The position numbers and the translations under genes are program-made. A stretch of DNA of 64,000 nucleotides from Candidatus Thiodiazotropha sp. (ex Myrtea sp. 'scaly one' KF741663) (GTDB lineage Bacteria; Pseudomonadota; Gammaproteobacteria; Chromatiales; Chromatiaceae), in the NCBI GenBank assembly GCA_025655555.1, contig JAHXIQ010000003.1, positions 530,139 to 594,138 on the forward strand. The letters run 5' to 3'. The notes under the pieces are model-generated. The model was not told the DNA's origin, made no database searches, and saw nothing but the letters and a program-made list of their open reading frames with translations. Every line of letters begins with the position of its first letter. Positions within the stretch are counted from its first letter, which is position 1. Positions 48,219 to 57,262 of the stretch are shown here, in pieces.

Positions 48219-50576
48219 ATGGCAAGACGTAAATCCAGCGTATCAGGCTGGTTGTTGGCAGGATTGATTGCTTTGGGGCTACTTGTACAAGCAGTAGAGA
48301 AGTATTGGCCCCTATTTCTTACCATCGGCACCTTTGCTTTGATTATTTGGCTGGTAGCCGTTTTCAGAACCAAGCCTCAAGTCACTTCCGAGGCCCATAC
48401 GCCACGCAAACGCGCTCGATCTTCCAGCCGGCACGATTTCGCCTCCCTGGACGATTCACCCGCCTATGGCGCCTCCGAGATCTCCCCAGCCAAACTAAGC
48501 AAGGATTCTGAGAAATTCTGGGTTGCACCTGGCGCCAGTCGATCGCTTAAAGGCTACGAGTTAGGTGATATGATTTATTTCGGCACCGGTTTGGCCGGCG
48601 GTACGGGGGTGTTCATCGAGCCCGCGCTGGTGGATCCAAAACTGCGGATCAACACCAAAGGGGCCGAGTACACTGTCCGTCAACTCAATTACTGGCCCTC
48701 GTACACGCAAGCCAGTCCCGAGGCTCGAGCAGCCTACCTGAAATGGTTGGCACAGGGACGCGAAGATCCAAAGACCGATATCGGCTACGTGTTTCTCTAC
48801 TTCTATGGTCTGGAACGCCGGGCCTTGGTCGACAGTTTCCAAAGCAAACAGGCTCAGGCTGAACTTGCCGCTATCGAGCGCGAAGTCCAGCGACTTCTGT
48901 CAGTCTATTCCTACAACAATTCCTTTCACTTCTACGCCAGTTCCTTTCGAGACTGGCTGATGGTGCGCCGAGGAAACCTGCCTCGTCCGGTTGATCCACC
49001 ACCTTTAGAACAAGGCGAACTTAACCTCGTGCACCGGTACTGCCTTGGCCAGTTTGCCCTGAGCAAAACGCCTCTACCTGCCCCCTGGGCGCTTACCTGG
49101 CTGCATGGCGACCCAGCTGCCCGGCTTCGAACCCCGGCCACTCGCTGTCCGGATATCTTCAAACGCGCCTTTATGCGCCAGTATGCTCTTGATCACGGCG
49201 AAGGCCTCAAGCTTCCCATAAACAAGACTCGCTTAAAGGTGATCCATCAACCAGGCAACCGGGTTCTCTATAATACTGGGACGACCAAGATAATCCTGGA
49301 TCAGCCCGATGTCACCGTACTTTCCAGTCCGCTGAAAAAGCTGCAGGCCACTGCTGACACCTGCATGGCACAGATTGACAGCTACAGCCGGTATATCGGC
49401 CGTAATCCTGACCGTGCGGAGTCCGCAGACGCCCTCGTGGAGCTCCCCTTCCCCCTCTGGCCGCCAAGGACGCAGCAGCGGATTGCCAAGCTGGCTTATA
49501 CTCTGCGCACCGCCGGTAAACCTATGGCCACACCATTTGAGAAACTCCAAAGCTTGTTACCGGAGTGGGACGGTGTCACCCGTAAGAAGTATCAGGGTCT
49601 CACCCGGGTGCTTTCTGAAGCAGGATTAGGTATCGAGCCGGATTTTGCCTTTGGCGGCAAACTCCCCAAGCCGGATGCCAAGATAGTGCTGTTCAGCGAT
49701 GAACATATCGCCACTCACCCCGACGCTACTCCTGAATATGCCGCCGCTGCCCTAACCCTACGCCTAGCCGTGGCCGTCTCCGCGGCCGATGGGAACGTAG
49801 GCAGTGAGGAACGAGACCTGCTCGAACGCCAGCTTGAGGACTGGCTACACCTAGACCCCTCCCACCGCCGGCGCCTTCAGGCCCATATGCGCTGGCTGAT
49901 CTCAGACCCGCCCCCGCTTGGAAACCTCAAGAAGCACATCGAAGATCTCCCGACCTATGCCCGAGAGGCTATCGGCGACTTCATGACTGAGGTTGCCAAA
50001 GCTGACAACCAGGTCACCCCTGAGGAGGTCAAGCTCCTGGAGAAGGTCTACAAACTGCTCGACCTAGAGGTGCAAGGTCTCTACAGCAAGTTACACACTG
50101 TGGCCGAGGGTCCGGTAACCGTTCGCCCTGTCGGCGGGAGCACCACCGGACATACCATACCACCGCCTCCGGCACCTCCTGCTCCTGCCAAGCCGTCCGA
50201 CGATCTCGATATGGAGCGTATTGCTGTTCTGCATGCCGAGTCAGAGAAGGTCAGCAACATTCTGTCTAAGATCTTCACGGAAACCATGCCCGAACCCGAG
50301 CCAGAGCCGATTCCGGATCCAGATGACGAAATCGATACGAGAGATAGCCTGTTGAGTTTGGATGATGCCCATAGCATTTTTGCACGGAAGTTATTAACCC
50401 GTACCGAGTGGAGCCGTGATGAGCTCGAAGAGCTCGCGGAGGACCATGGTATGCTGTTGGACGGGGCTCTGGAGACCATCAACGAAGCGGCATTCGACAC
50501 TCACGATATGCCCTTGACTGAGGGTGATGAGCCCATTGAGATCAATCAGGAAATCATTGAGGAGTTAACCGCATGA
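48219..50576 (+). CDS. sngA: TerB-domain protein (Shango SngA-like)
   Basis: N-terminal TM helices, TerB_N-like region, LRLAVAVSAADGNVGSEERDLLERQLEDWL TerB core, TerB_C-like tail; first gene of a three-gene operon with ATPase and helicase. Confidence 0.75.
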   Translation: MARRKSSVSGWLLAGLIALGLLVQAVEKYWPLFLTIGTFALIIWLVAVFRTKPQVTSEAHTPRKRARSSSRHDFASLDDSPAYGASEISPAKLSKDSEKFWVAPGASRSLKGYELGDMIYFGTGLAGGTGVFIEPALVDPKLRINTKGAEYTVRQLNYWPSYTQASPEARAAYLKWLAQGREDPKTDIGYVFLYFYGLERRALVDSFQSKQAQAELAAIEREVQRLLSVYSYNNSFHFYASSFRDWLMVRRGNLPRPVDPPPLEQGELNLVHRYCLGQFALSKTPLPAPWALTWLHGDPAARLRTPATRCPDIFKRAFMRQYALDHGEGLKLPINKTRLKVIHQPGNRVLYNTGTTKIILDQPDVTVLSSPLKKLQATADTCMAQIDSYSRYIGRNPDRAESADALVELPFPLWPPRTQQRIAKLAYTLRTAGKPMATPFEKLQSLLPEWDGVTRKKYQGLTRVLSEAGLGIEPDFAFGGKLPKPDAKIVLFSDEHIATHPDATPEYAAAALTLRLAVAVSAADGNVGSEERDLLERQLEDWLHLDPSHRRRLQAHMRWLISDPPPLGNLKKHIEDLPTYAREAIGDFMTEVAKADNQVTPEEVKLLEKVYKLLDLEVQGLYSKLHTVAEGPVTVRPVGGSTTGHTIPPPPAPPAPAKPSDDLDMERIAVLHAESEKVSNILSKIFTETMPEPEPEPIPDPDDEIDTRDSLLSLDDAHSIFARKLLTRTEWSRDELEELAEDHGMLLDGALETINEAAFDTHDMPLTEGDEPIEINQEIIEELTA

Positions 50577-51907
50577 ATAAAATCCGGGCCAAGGACCGGG
50601 ATGCCTTGATCCAATCACTGCGTGCCGGCGTTGTCCCCCGCGTCGGCCAACACCTCATACAGGTCGGCCGGGCTCGTGAGATCGAGGCTATGGTCAAGGA
50701 CATCGAGCGTATCGTTGAAGGCGGATCCACATTCCGGCTTGTGACCGGGGAGTACGGTTCTGGAAAGACCTTCTTCCTCAACCTGATCCGGGCGATCGCC
50801 TTTGAAAAGAAGCTGGTTACCGCGCACGCCGATCTCAGTCCGGATCGGCGCCTGCATGCCACCAGCGGCCAGGCCCGCTCCCTCTATGCCGAACTCATGC
50901 GCAACCTTTCCACCCGGACCAAGCCTGATGGTGGAGCCCTGTCCGGGGTAGTGCAAAAGTTCGTGGCTACTGCCAAGAATGAAGCCAAGGCACGGGGTAC
51001 CGACACCGAATCGGTGATCCATAGCAAACTCGAATCCCTGTCCGAGATGGTCAACGGTTACGATTTCGCCAGTGTCATTGCCGCCTACTACCGGGGTTTC
51101 GAAGAGGGCAACGACCAGCTGCAAGCCGATGCGGTGCGCTGGCTGAGAGGGGAGTTCTCGACCAAGACCGATGCCAAGGCAGCCCTGGGGGTGCGCACTT
51201 TCGTGGATGACGCGAGCGTGTACGATCAGCTTAAGCTGTTCAGCCGCTTTGTTCGACTGGCCGGGTACAGTGGCCTGCTCATTAACCTGGATGAGATGGT
51301 CAACCTTTACAAGCTAGCCAACACACAGGCGCGAAACTCCAACTATGAGCAGATCCTGCGTATCCTCAACGACTCCCTGCAGGGCACAGTGGAAGGCCTG
51401 GGGGTGGTGATGGGCGGCACGCCGGAATTCCTCATGGACACCCGTCGCGGCCTCTACAGCTACGCAGCCCTCCAATCTCGGCTCGCCGAGAATACTTTTG
51501 CCCAGGACGGCCTGGTGGATCTCACCGGTCCGGTGATGCGATTAACAAGCCTCACACCAGAGGATTTCTATGTCCTGCTCGGCAAGCTACACCATGTATT
51601 CGTTTTTGGGGATGAATCGCAGTACGTTCTTCCCCAGGAAGCCTACAAGGCGTTCATGGATCACTGCCACAAACGGATCGGCGAGGCCTACTTCCGTACC
51701 CCACGCACCACCATTAAGGCCTTCGTCGACCTTTTGGCAGTGTTGGAACAGAATCCTGGGACCCAGTGGCAGAGCCTGTTGGGTCAGATTGACATCCAAG
51801 CCGACAGCGGGGGGACCGAGGTGGAGGGATTCAACGACACATCGACTTCCGACGCGAGCGACAACAGCGACAACAGCGACAACGAGTTGACCAGCTTCAA
51901 GCTATGA
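50573..51907 (+). CDS. sngB: BrxD/DUF2791-type ATPase (Shango SngB-like)
   Basis: FRLVTGEYGSGKTFFLNLIRAIAFEK (Walker A), GLLINLDEMVNL (Walker B), GTPEFLMDTRRGLYSYAALQSRL. Confidence 0.78.
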   Translation: MNKIRAKDRDALIQSLRAGVVPRVGQHLIQVGRAREIEAMVKDIERIVEGGSTFRLVTGEYGSGKTFFLNLIRAIAFEKKLVTAHADLSPDRRLHATSGQARSLYAELMRNLSTRTKPDGGALSGVVQKFVATAKNEAKARGTDTESVIHSKLESLSEMVNGYDFASVIAAYYRGFEEGNDQLQADAVRWLRGEFSTKTDAKAALGVRTFVDDASVYDQLKLFSRFVRLAGYSGLLINLDEMVNLYKLANTQARNSNYEQILRILNDSLQGTVEGLGVVMGGTPEFLMDTRRGLYSYAALQSRLAENTFAQDGLVDLTGPVMRLTSLTPEDFYVLLGKLHHVFVFGDESQYVLPQEAYKAFMDHCHKRIGEAYFRTPRTTIKAFVDLLAVLEQNPGTQWQSLLGQIDIQADSGGTEVEGFNDTSTSDASDNSDNSDNELTSFKL

Positions 51908-54156
51908 GCGACTCGAAGGCCTTCAGCCTCCTGGATGTCCGTATCCAGAAGTGGATCTGGCAGGCAGGTTGGAGTGAGTTACGTGATGCCCAGGAGCGGG
52001 CCGTGGCGTCAATCCTGGCCGGGGACCAGGACGTTATCATCGCAGCCGCAACCGCGGCCGGCAAAACCGAAGCGGCTTTTCTTCCCATCCTGACTCGGAT
52101 GCTCCAGGAGCAAGCTCTCGGTTGTGTGCTCTACATCAGTCCACTCAAGGCTCTCATCAATGATCAGTGGGATCGGTTGGAGGGCCTGTGTGAGTCCCTG
52201 GAGATTCCCGTGATTCCTTGGCACGGGGATATCAGCGGGAGCAAGAAGAAGCGGTTTTTGAAAGTCCCCCGAGGAATCCTGCTAATCACCCCTGAATCCC
52301 TCGAGGCGCTTCTGATGAACCATGGACACGGTCTTGCCGGAATCTTCGCCGGGCTACGATACATGGTGATCGACGAGCTCCACGCCTTTTTAGGGACCGA
52401 GCGCGGCAAGCAGCTTCAGTCATTGATGCATCGGGTCGAATTCGCCCTCAAACGGCCAGTACCCCGCATCGGCCTGTCTGCCACGTTAGGAGATATGGGG
52501 CTGGCGGCCACCTATCTGCGCTCGAACGCGGCTGGAAATCCCCTCGAGATGGACATCATCGTCTCCAAGGACGGCGGTCAGGAGTTGCAGGTCCAGGTAA
52601 AAGGGTACGTAAAATTGCCTCCCCATTTGTCCGAGCAGGAAATCCTCGCCAAGCAGAAAACGGGACAAGAGGTCATGCTGGAGGAGACCCTATCGCCAGC
52701 GATGCTGAGGGTTGCGGACCATATCTACACGAACCTTCGCGGGCAAAACAACCTCATTTTCCCCAACTCTCGCGCCCAGGTGGAACTCTATTCCGATCTG
52801 CTGCGCCGGCAAAGTGAGCGTAACAAGGTACCGAATGAATTTTGGCCTCATCACGGGTCACTATCCAAGGAGATTCGCAGCGAGGCCGAGACTGCGCTCA
52901 AGCAGAAAGAGAGACCCGCTAGTGCAGTGGCCACCACCACACTGGAGCTGGGCATTGATATCGGCGCGGTAAAGACCATTGCCCAGATCGGTCCGGCGCC
53001 CTCAGTAGCAAGCCTGCGGCAGCGACTGGGTCGATCGGGCCGGCGCAAGGGCGACCCCGCCATTTTGCGTTGTTACTGCGTCGAATCAGAGCTAGATCCG
53101 CAAAGCGCCATCTCGGATCTGCTCCATGAGGGACTGATACAGTTGGTTGCCCAGATCCGGTTACTAGTCCAGAGTTGGTATGAACCCCCGGTGGTGCACG
53201 GTCTACACCTCTCCACCCTGATCCAACAGCTGCTCTCAGCGATTGCGCAATACGGCGGTCTCACTGCGGTCATGGCTTGGCAGTTGTTGTGCGACAGCGG
53301 GCCGTTCAAGGGGTTATCCCAGTCGAACTTCGTCCATCTACTCAAGGCTCTGGGGGAGCGCGAGGTTCTGACACAGGACAACTCAGGCTTGCTGCTCCAC
53401 GGATCCCTGGGCGAAAAACTTATTAGCCACTACAGCTTTTATGCTGCTTTCACCTCTGAGGAGGAGTTCCGCCTTGTCACCGAGGGGAAGGCCTTGGGTT
53501 CTTTGCCCATTTCTCGCCCCCTTGAGCTCAACAGTTACCTCATTTTCGCCGGGCGACGTTGGCGGGTGATCCAGGTCGACCCGGCAGCGAAAGTTATCGA
53601 AGTGGTCCCAGACAAGGGTGGCAAGCCCCCTGAATTCGACGGCTTGGGCAGCAAGGTGCACGACCGGGTGCGCGAAGAGATGCGACAGATTCTACTCGAG
53701 CACACCCTCCTACCCTACATCGACCAGCAGGCTGGTGAGCTGCTAAACGAGGCTCGCCAGAGTTTTCAACAAATGCAATTGGATCGGGAGGTCGTGATTC
53801 AGGCCGGGGGACATGTCAGGCTCTTTCCCTGGAAGGGCGACTGGGTGATGGATACCCTTCAATTGGCACTTTCACTGAAGGGGCTGAAAGTGGTCAATGA
53901 AGGCCTCTGTCTGCTTATCCGAGAAACCTCAGTGGATCAGATCAGTGATCTGTTGTTCGATATGACCCAGGGCACCTTCCCCAGTGAATCGGAGTTGACC
54001 GAGGTGGTGTTGAACAAACAGGAAGCAAAATGGGACTGGTTGTTACCTGACCCGCTGTTAGGTGAGAACTACACCTCTCATAACCTTGATATCCCAGCGA
54101 CAAAGCGCTATCTGCAGGAACTCATCGATCAGGGTGTCTTTGCTACCTACCAGTGA
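51904..54156 (+). CDS. sngC: DEAD/DEAH helicase (BrxHI/Lhr-like; Shango SngC-like)
   Basis: AAATAAGKTEAAFLPILTRM, VIDELHAFLGTERGKQL, LSATLGD, QRLGRSGRRKGDPA. Confidence 0.8.
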   Translation: MSDSKAFSLLDVRIQKWIWQAGWSELRDAQERAVASILAGDQDVIIAAATAAGKTEAAFLPILTRMLQEQALGCVLYISPLKALINDQWDRLEGLCESLEIPVIPWHGDISGSKKKRFLKVPRGILLITPESLEALLMNHGHGLAGIFAGLRYMVIDELHAFLGTERGKQLQSLMHRVEFALKRPVPRIGLSATLGDMGLAATYLRSNAAGNPLEMDIIVSKDGGQELQVQVKGYVKLPPHLSEQEILAKQKTGQEVMLEETLSPAMLRVADHIYTNLRGQNNLIFPNSRAQVELYSDLLRRQSERNKVPNEFWPHHGSLSKEIRSEAETALKQKERPASAVATTTLELGIDIGAVKTIAQIGPAPSVASLRQRLGRSGRRKGDPAILRCYCVESELDPQSAISDLLHEGLIQLVAQIRLLVQSWYEPPVVHGLHLSTLIQQLLSAIAQYGGLTAVMAWQLLCDSGPFKGLSQSNFVHLLKALGEREVLTQDNSGLLLHGSLGEKLISHYSFYAAFTSEEEFRLVTEGKALGSLPISRPLELNSYLIFAGRRWRVIQVDPAAKVIEVVPDKGGKPPEFDGLGSKVHDRVREEMRQILLEHTLLPYIDQQAGELLNEARQSFQQMQLDREVVIQAGGHVRLFPWKGDWVMDTLQLALSLKGLKVVNEGLCLLIRETSVDQISDLLFDMTQGTFPSESELTEVVLNKQEAKWDWLLPDPLLGENYTSHNLDIPATKRYLQELIDQGVFATYQ

Positions 54157-54166
54157 GAATAGGGAA

Positions 54167-54973
54167 ATGAAACGTGAGCAAGTTCAACAGTTATTGAATG
54201 GTGACACTGCGTACAAGACTAGTCGGCTAGTCTCGGTGTTTTTGATCGGATTGATCACGTTGAATGTCCTGGCTGTGATCGTCGAGAGTGTGGAGGGCAT
54301 ATACAGCGCCTATAAGCCCTGGTTTGATGCTTTTGAGGTGTTCTCGGTGGCTGTCTTCTCCCTGGAATATGTGCTGAGACTCTGGGCATGCACAAGCTTA
54401 CCGGCTTACCGTCATCCGGTAACCGGCCGTATTCGCTTTGCCTTCACGCCTCTGGCCCTGGTGGATCTATTTGCCGTTTTGCCCAGTCTGCTGACATGGG
54501 GGGGCGTTGATCTGCGCGCACTTCGGGTGGTTAGACTGGCGCGTATCGCCAGAATTGCCAAGTTGGGGCACTACTCCAAGGCTCTCCAGCTGATGGCTCA
54601 GGTTATCCGGAGAAAACGACATGAGCTGACCATCTCTCTTATGCTGATGTTCGTCATGCTGATCCTGGCCTCTTCATTGATGTATGTCGTCGAGCATGAA
54701 CACCAGCCGGAGGCGTTTTCGAGCATACCGGCTACCATGTGGTGGGCTGTTGCCACATTGACCACGGTTGGCTATGGGGATGTCACACCAGTGACTGCGG
54801 TAGGTAAGGTACTCGGTGCCTTGATCGCGATTATCGGCATTGGTCTTTTTGCCTTGCCGGCGGGAATCGTCGCCGCAGGTTTTGTTGAAGTGAATGAGAA
54901 TGACTCGTCCTCACATCCATCCTACTGCCCTCACTGTGGGAAAGTGCTTGACGAGGATAGGATTCATCCCTGA
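54167..54973 (+). CDS. Voltage-gated potassium-type ion channel with C-terminal zinc-ribbon-like motif
   Basis: S4-like LRALRVVRLARIARIAKL, selectivity filter TLTTVGYGDVTP, C-terminal CPHCGKVL. Confidence 0.9.
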   Translation: MKREQVQQLLNGDTAYKTSRLVSVFLIGLITLNVLAVIVESVEGIYSAYKPWFDAFEVFSVAVFSLEYVLRLWACTSLPAYRHPVTGRIRFAFTPLALVDLFAVLPSLLTWGGVDLRALRVVRLARIARIAKLGHYSKALQLMAQVIRRKRHELTISLMLMFVMLILASSLMYVVEHEHQPEAFSSIPATMWWAVATLTTVGYGDVTPVTAVGKVLGALIAIIGIGLFALPAGIVAAGFVEVNENDSSSHPSYCPHCGKVLDEDRIHP

Positions 54974-54995
54974 GAACTCACGGAGGTAATACAAG

Positions 54996-55607
54996 ATGGA
55001 TATTTTCACAAAATTCAACCGTAAAGACATCCAGGACAGACAGATTGACACCCTGATTGGATTAAGCAAGGGGCTTGTTGCTGATGGCAAAGTCGATCAA
55101 GCAGAGGCTGAGTTCCTGCAGACCTGGTTGATTCAGAACAGCCAGGCCAGCAACAACCCGATCATTTTGAACCTGCTCGCGAGAGTCGATGCCATGTTGG
55201 CGGATGGCATCCTGGATACAGAGGAGTCACAGGATCTGCTGGACTTACTGCATCGATTTACAGGCGAACCGTCGATCACCGGTGAGTTGGCGAAGGCCTC
55301 CACCCTACCGGTGGATGATCCGCTTCCGGATGTCGTTTTTGAAGACAAACAGTTTCTCTTTACGGGCACCTGTGCTTTTGGGACCAGGAAGCAGTGCCAG
55401 GAAGCCGTGGAATCGTTGGGCGGTGTTAACGCAAAAGGGGTAACAAAGAGACTCGATTACCTGGTACTGGGAACCTACGTGACTGATAGCTGGGTTCACG
55501 AGTCCTATGGTCGTAAAATTGAAAAGGCGATGAATTACCGGAGTACAGGTGTACCTCTCTCAATCATCACCGAAGAGCATTGGGTATTGTGCGGCAATAT
55601 CCAGTGA
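54996..55607 (+). CDS. BRCT-domain protein with TerB-like N-terminus
   Basis: FEDKQFLFTGTCAFGTRKQCQEAVESLGGVNAKGVTKRLDYLVLG (BRCT), N-terminal LIGLSKGLVADGKVDQAEAEFLQTWL. Confidence 0.75.
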   Translation: MDIFTKFNRKDIQDRQIDTLIGLSKGLVADGKVDQAEAEFLQTWLIQNSQASNNPIILNLLARVDAMLADGILDTEESQDLLDLLHRFTGEPSITGELAKASTLPVDDPLPDVVFEDKQFLFTGTCAFGTRKQCQEAVESLGGVNAKGVTKRLDYLVLGTYVTDSWVHESYGRKIEKAMNYRSTGVPLSIITEEHWVLCGNIQ

Positions 55608-56014
55608 CCTATGTAAAGATTGATCATCAGGCCTCCATCTATTGCCCCGCAATATAATTTTTTCACACCATACCTTGTGCATTCCTAACCCCATATTTCC
55701 GGTAATCTGCTAAAATTGGCAGCATCATGGACGCTTTAGAACTCAGCCAAATTACTGCCAATTGGTCAACTGCACTGACCGTTTGTCGCGTCTCGAGGCT
55801 TTCACGCGGATGACCCGATAATTATCCGGAACTCCAGCGCAGAATAGGTTCTTACATTGAAGTGCAAGGGGTTGGTTAAGCAGCAGGCTAGAGAGGGGTG
55901 GCTCCGAAGCTCATAGGGCGAGGATTTCACCTGCAATTCGCGAATAAGGGAGTCTTGGCCACTTTATGGTTCCATCCGGTGTCCGACTTATGGGTTCATG
56001 GACAGCCGCAGCCT

Positions 56015-57262
56015 TCAGATATGCGCGAGTGTAAGAGGATCCCATGTGATGACCTCCTGCTCCTGGAATACGGGATGCCGCCTGAGCCCCTCCGACTCCC
56101 TCCTCCATTCGTGAGCTTGGCAAATAACTTCTATCTGGTCTATCTGGCGACGTCCGGCAGCGTCGCCCTCCCCGGTGGCTACCTGCTCTGGATTCATTTG
56201 CCACAGATTTAGCTTGTACCCCTCGGCACAGGCGGCATCGGCAATTCTAGCCGCTATCCTGAACCCTCCAACGTCGATATCCCCCCAATGCAGCACTGAG
56301 ATCGGTTTGGCCGATTGAAGCACCCTTTGGTACGCGGCAAGGAGGGATGGTGTCGGGTTACCAGCGACATAAATGATCAGCCAGTCGGCAGGGTTGCGTG
56401 GATCCTGGGCAGCTTCGTTGAAGCTCGCGAGGTTTTCTATTGTGAGCACTCCCCGGATGGGTGTCTCGCCAGGCTGGATGCCTGCAATCGTATCCGGTCG
56501 GAGACCGAGGTAGGGTTGCACGAGCGGAATGATGGTCTCGCCGGATTGCACGCCGCATGTAGATGGACCGCTGACCAGGGTAGGCTGTGGATGCTTCACC
56601 AGGCCCAAGTGTGAAAATACATCGTCCTTATCAACGCCCTCGCTCTCTCCAAGCAGGAAGGCTATCGGTCTGGCTAGGGCCTCAATGCGCTTGGTATCGC
56701 CGAACAACTGTGCACTGACTCGCCTAAGCAGTACATCTTGATCCCGCGCCCCCAACGATTGAGCCGCATCAATAACACGCATGCTGTCGACGAACTGGTG
56801 CACATGGTCTGCACCTATTCCGCCTGGTGATTTGCCGTGGCGCCAGCCTTCTGTGATTTGGGTGACGTCTGGTAATCCCTGTTTCGTGACGGATTCAAGA
56901 GCACGTATTGCCGATGCAGCCACATCCCACGGCAGGGCAATTTTGAGTAAGGGTGCCGCTGCATCAGGGTTGGTCAGGGTAATCCGGGAGAGTTGCCCAC
57001 GTTCGCCAGCACCGCGGTCCCATTCCACGTCCACGGCACCAGCGTTGATGAACATTTGCAGCCGTGCGTGGTAATCCTCTCTATCAGCGAACCGCTCCAG
57101 CGCGTAGTATTCCGGGATGCTGCTTTTGGTCGCAGGGAAGCTTGCGGTCAGCATCTCCTCACCTGGGGGGAGTACGCCTGCTGCGAATACACGGTTGGCC
57201 ACTCGTTTGAGCAGCCTGTGAGCCGTGGTATCGCACGAGTGGCTACCAGGACTGGTGCTCAC
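56015..57262 (-). CDS. jetD: Wadjet JetD-like protein (DUF3322/DUF2220, Toprim-like)
   Basis: Last gene of the jetABCD-like operon; VLHWGDIDVGGFRIAARI motif of DUF2220. Confidence 0.85.
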   Translation of the reverse strand: MSTSPGSHSCDTTAHRLLKRVANRVFAAGVLPPGEEMLTASFPATKSSIPEYYALERFADREDYHARLQMFINAGAVDVEWDRGAGERGQLSRITLTNPDAAAPLLKIALPWDVAASAIRALESVTKQGLPDVTQITEGWRHGKSPGGIGADHVHQFVDSMRVIDAAQSLGARDQDVLLRRVSAQLFGDTKRIEALARPIAFLLGESEGVDKDDVFSHLGLVKHPQPTLVSGPSTCGVQSGETIIPLVQPYLGLRPDTIAGIQPGETPIRGVLTIENLASFNEAAQDPRNPADWLIIYVAGNPTPSLLAAYQRVLQSAKPISVLHWGDIDVGGFRIAARIADAACAEGYKLNLWQMNPEQVATGEGDAAGRRQIDQIEVICQAHEWRRESEGLRRHPVFQEQEVITWDPLTLAHI

